Below are positions 5,559 through 5,767 of a DNA stretch of 5,767 nt, piece by piece. The notes under the pieces are model-generated. The model saw only the letters and a program-made list of their open reading frames with translations. It ran no database searches and was not told the origin of the DNA. This DNA is from Bacteroidales bacterium. GTDB lineage: Bacteria > Bacteroidota > Bacteroidia > Bacteroidales > UBA932. A program made the translations under genes and the position numbers. The DNA is taken from positions 1 to 5,767 of the forward strand of contig JAFZIX010000170.1 in the NCBI GenBank assembly GCA_017554135.1. The letters are read 5' to 3'. Position 1 is the first letter of the stretch, and every line of letters begins with the position of its first letter.

Positions 5559-5767
5559 CAGTCTTCTGAGGTTATCAGTTTCAACTCCTCGCGGTAGGCC
5601 GCCAGGATGCGGGAACGGGAGATGAAACCGAGGTAGATGCCTTCCCGCGTCAGCACAGGCAGGCGCCAGATTTCCCGGCGTTCGAACTTGCGCATCACAT
5701 CCTCCATCCGTTCATCTTCGTACACTATGTCCGCCGGTGCGTGCATCAGGTCCCGTACCCTCAATTG
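5558..5767 (-). CDS. C-terminal CBS-domain fragment, probably a ClC-type chloride channel/transporter (partial)
   Basis: Only the last 69 residues are present, and the frame is open at the window edge. The sequence carries the second half of a CBS pair: RVRDLMHAPADIVYEDERM starts the unit, followed by MRKFERREIWRLPVLTREG and IYLGFISRSRILAAYREEL. CBS pairs usually bind adenosine nucleotides and regulate the attached domain. The pattern 'KF-x(4)-IW-LPV, GFISRSRI, YREEL' near a very short C-terminal tail matches, from memory, the end of Bacteroidota ClC-family chloride channels with C-terminal CBS domains. The channel part would lie beyond the window, so another CBS protein (for example an IMP-dehydrogenase-like or transporter-associated one) cannot be excluded. 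The stop codon shares one base with the tex start (TGATG), so the two genes are very likely in one operon. Confidence 0.7.
   Translation of the reverse strand, partial: QLRVRDLMHAPADIVYEDERMEDVMRKFERREIWRLPVLTREGIYLGFISRSRILAAYREELKLITSED

Noticed and set aside
3879..5597. 572-codon plus-strand open frame opposite tex
   Set aside because: It is fully antisense to the clearly conserved tex gene and the start of the overlapping CBS gene. Its translation is rich in His, Arg, Gln and Leu without recognizable domains, as expected when the third-position bias of a GC-richer gene removes stops on the other strand.
1..5767. CRISPR arrays, tRNA/rRNA genes, insertion sequences or attachment sites
   Set aside because: No regularly spaced repeats, RNA gene signatures, transposase motifs or terminal inverted repeats were seen; coding sequence covers nearly all of the window, with gaps of only 98, 52 and 7 bp.

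Overview
The window looks like Bacteroidota chromosome, most likely Bacteroidales with about 50% GC in its genes. The evidence is a SusC-type TonB-dependent receptor, an ECF sigma factor paired with a FecR-type anti-sigma factor carrying the Bacteroidota-type C-terminal domain, TAnnTTTG promoter elements, and the absence of Shine-Dalgarno sequences. Genus cannot be assigned from this sequence alone.

Layout. Positions 1-1068 (minus strand) hold the N-terminal 356 residues of a SusC-like outer-membrane transporter with a signal peptide, an N-terminal STN signalling domain, a carboxypeptidase-regulatory-like domain and a plug; the barrel lies outside the window. A 98-bp divergent intergenic region (1069-1166) carries an 8-bp perfect inverted repeat and promoter-like elements for both directions. 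Three plus-strand genes follow: an ECF sigma factor (1167-1694), a FecR-like anti-sigma factor (1747-2730) and, 7 bp later, a secreted SGNH-fold protein (2738-3430). The window ends with two minus-strand genes: Tex, a transcription accessory/RNA-binding protein (3417-5558), and upstream of it the C-terminal 69 residues of a CBS-domain protein, probably a ClC-type chloride channel (5558 to the window edge). Tex and the CBS gene overlap by one base (TGATG), so they look like one operon. The SGNH and tex genes converge and overlap by 14 bp at their 3' ends.

How they fit together. The STN receptor, FecR protein and ECF sigma factor form a textbook trans-envelope signalling relay. Substrate engagement at the outer-membrane receptor is passed through the periplasmic STN domain to FecR, which releases or activates the sigma factor, which then probably drives the receptor locus. 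Two things depart from the usual arrangement. The receptor is divergent from its regulators rather than downstream on the same strand. A third, exported protein is tightly linked to fecR, and its SGNH motifs have lost the catalytic Ser, the block III Asn and the catalytic His. That protein is the most interesting item here: a probable catalytically dead SGNH protein that could act as a periplasmic ligand-binding or signalling accessory. The tex/CBS block is ordinary housekeeping sequence.
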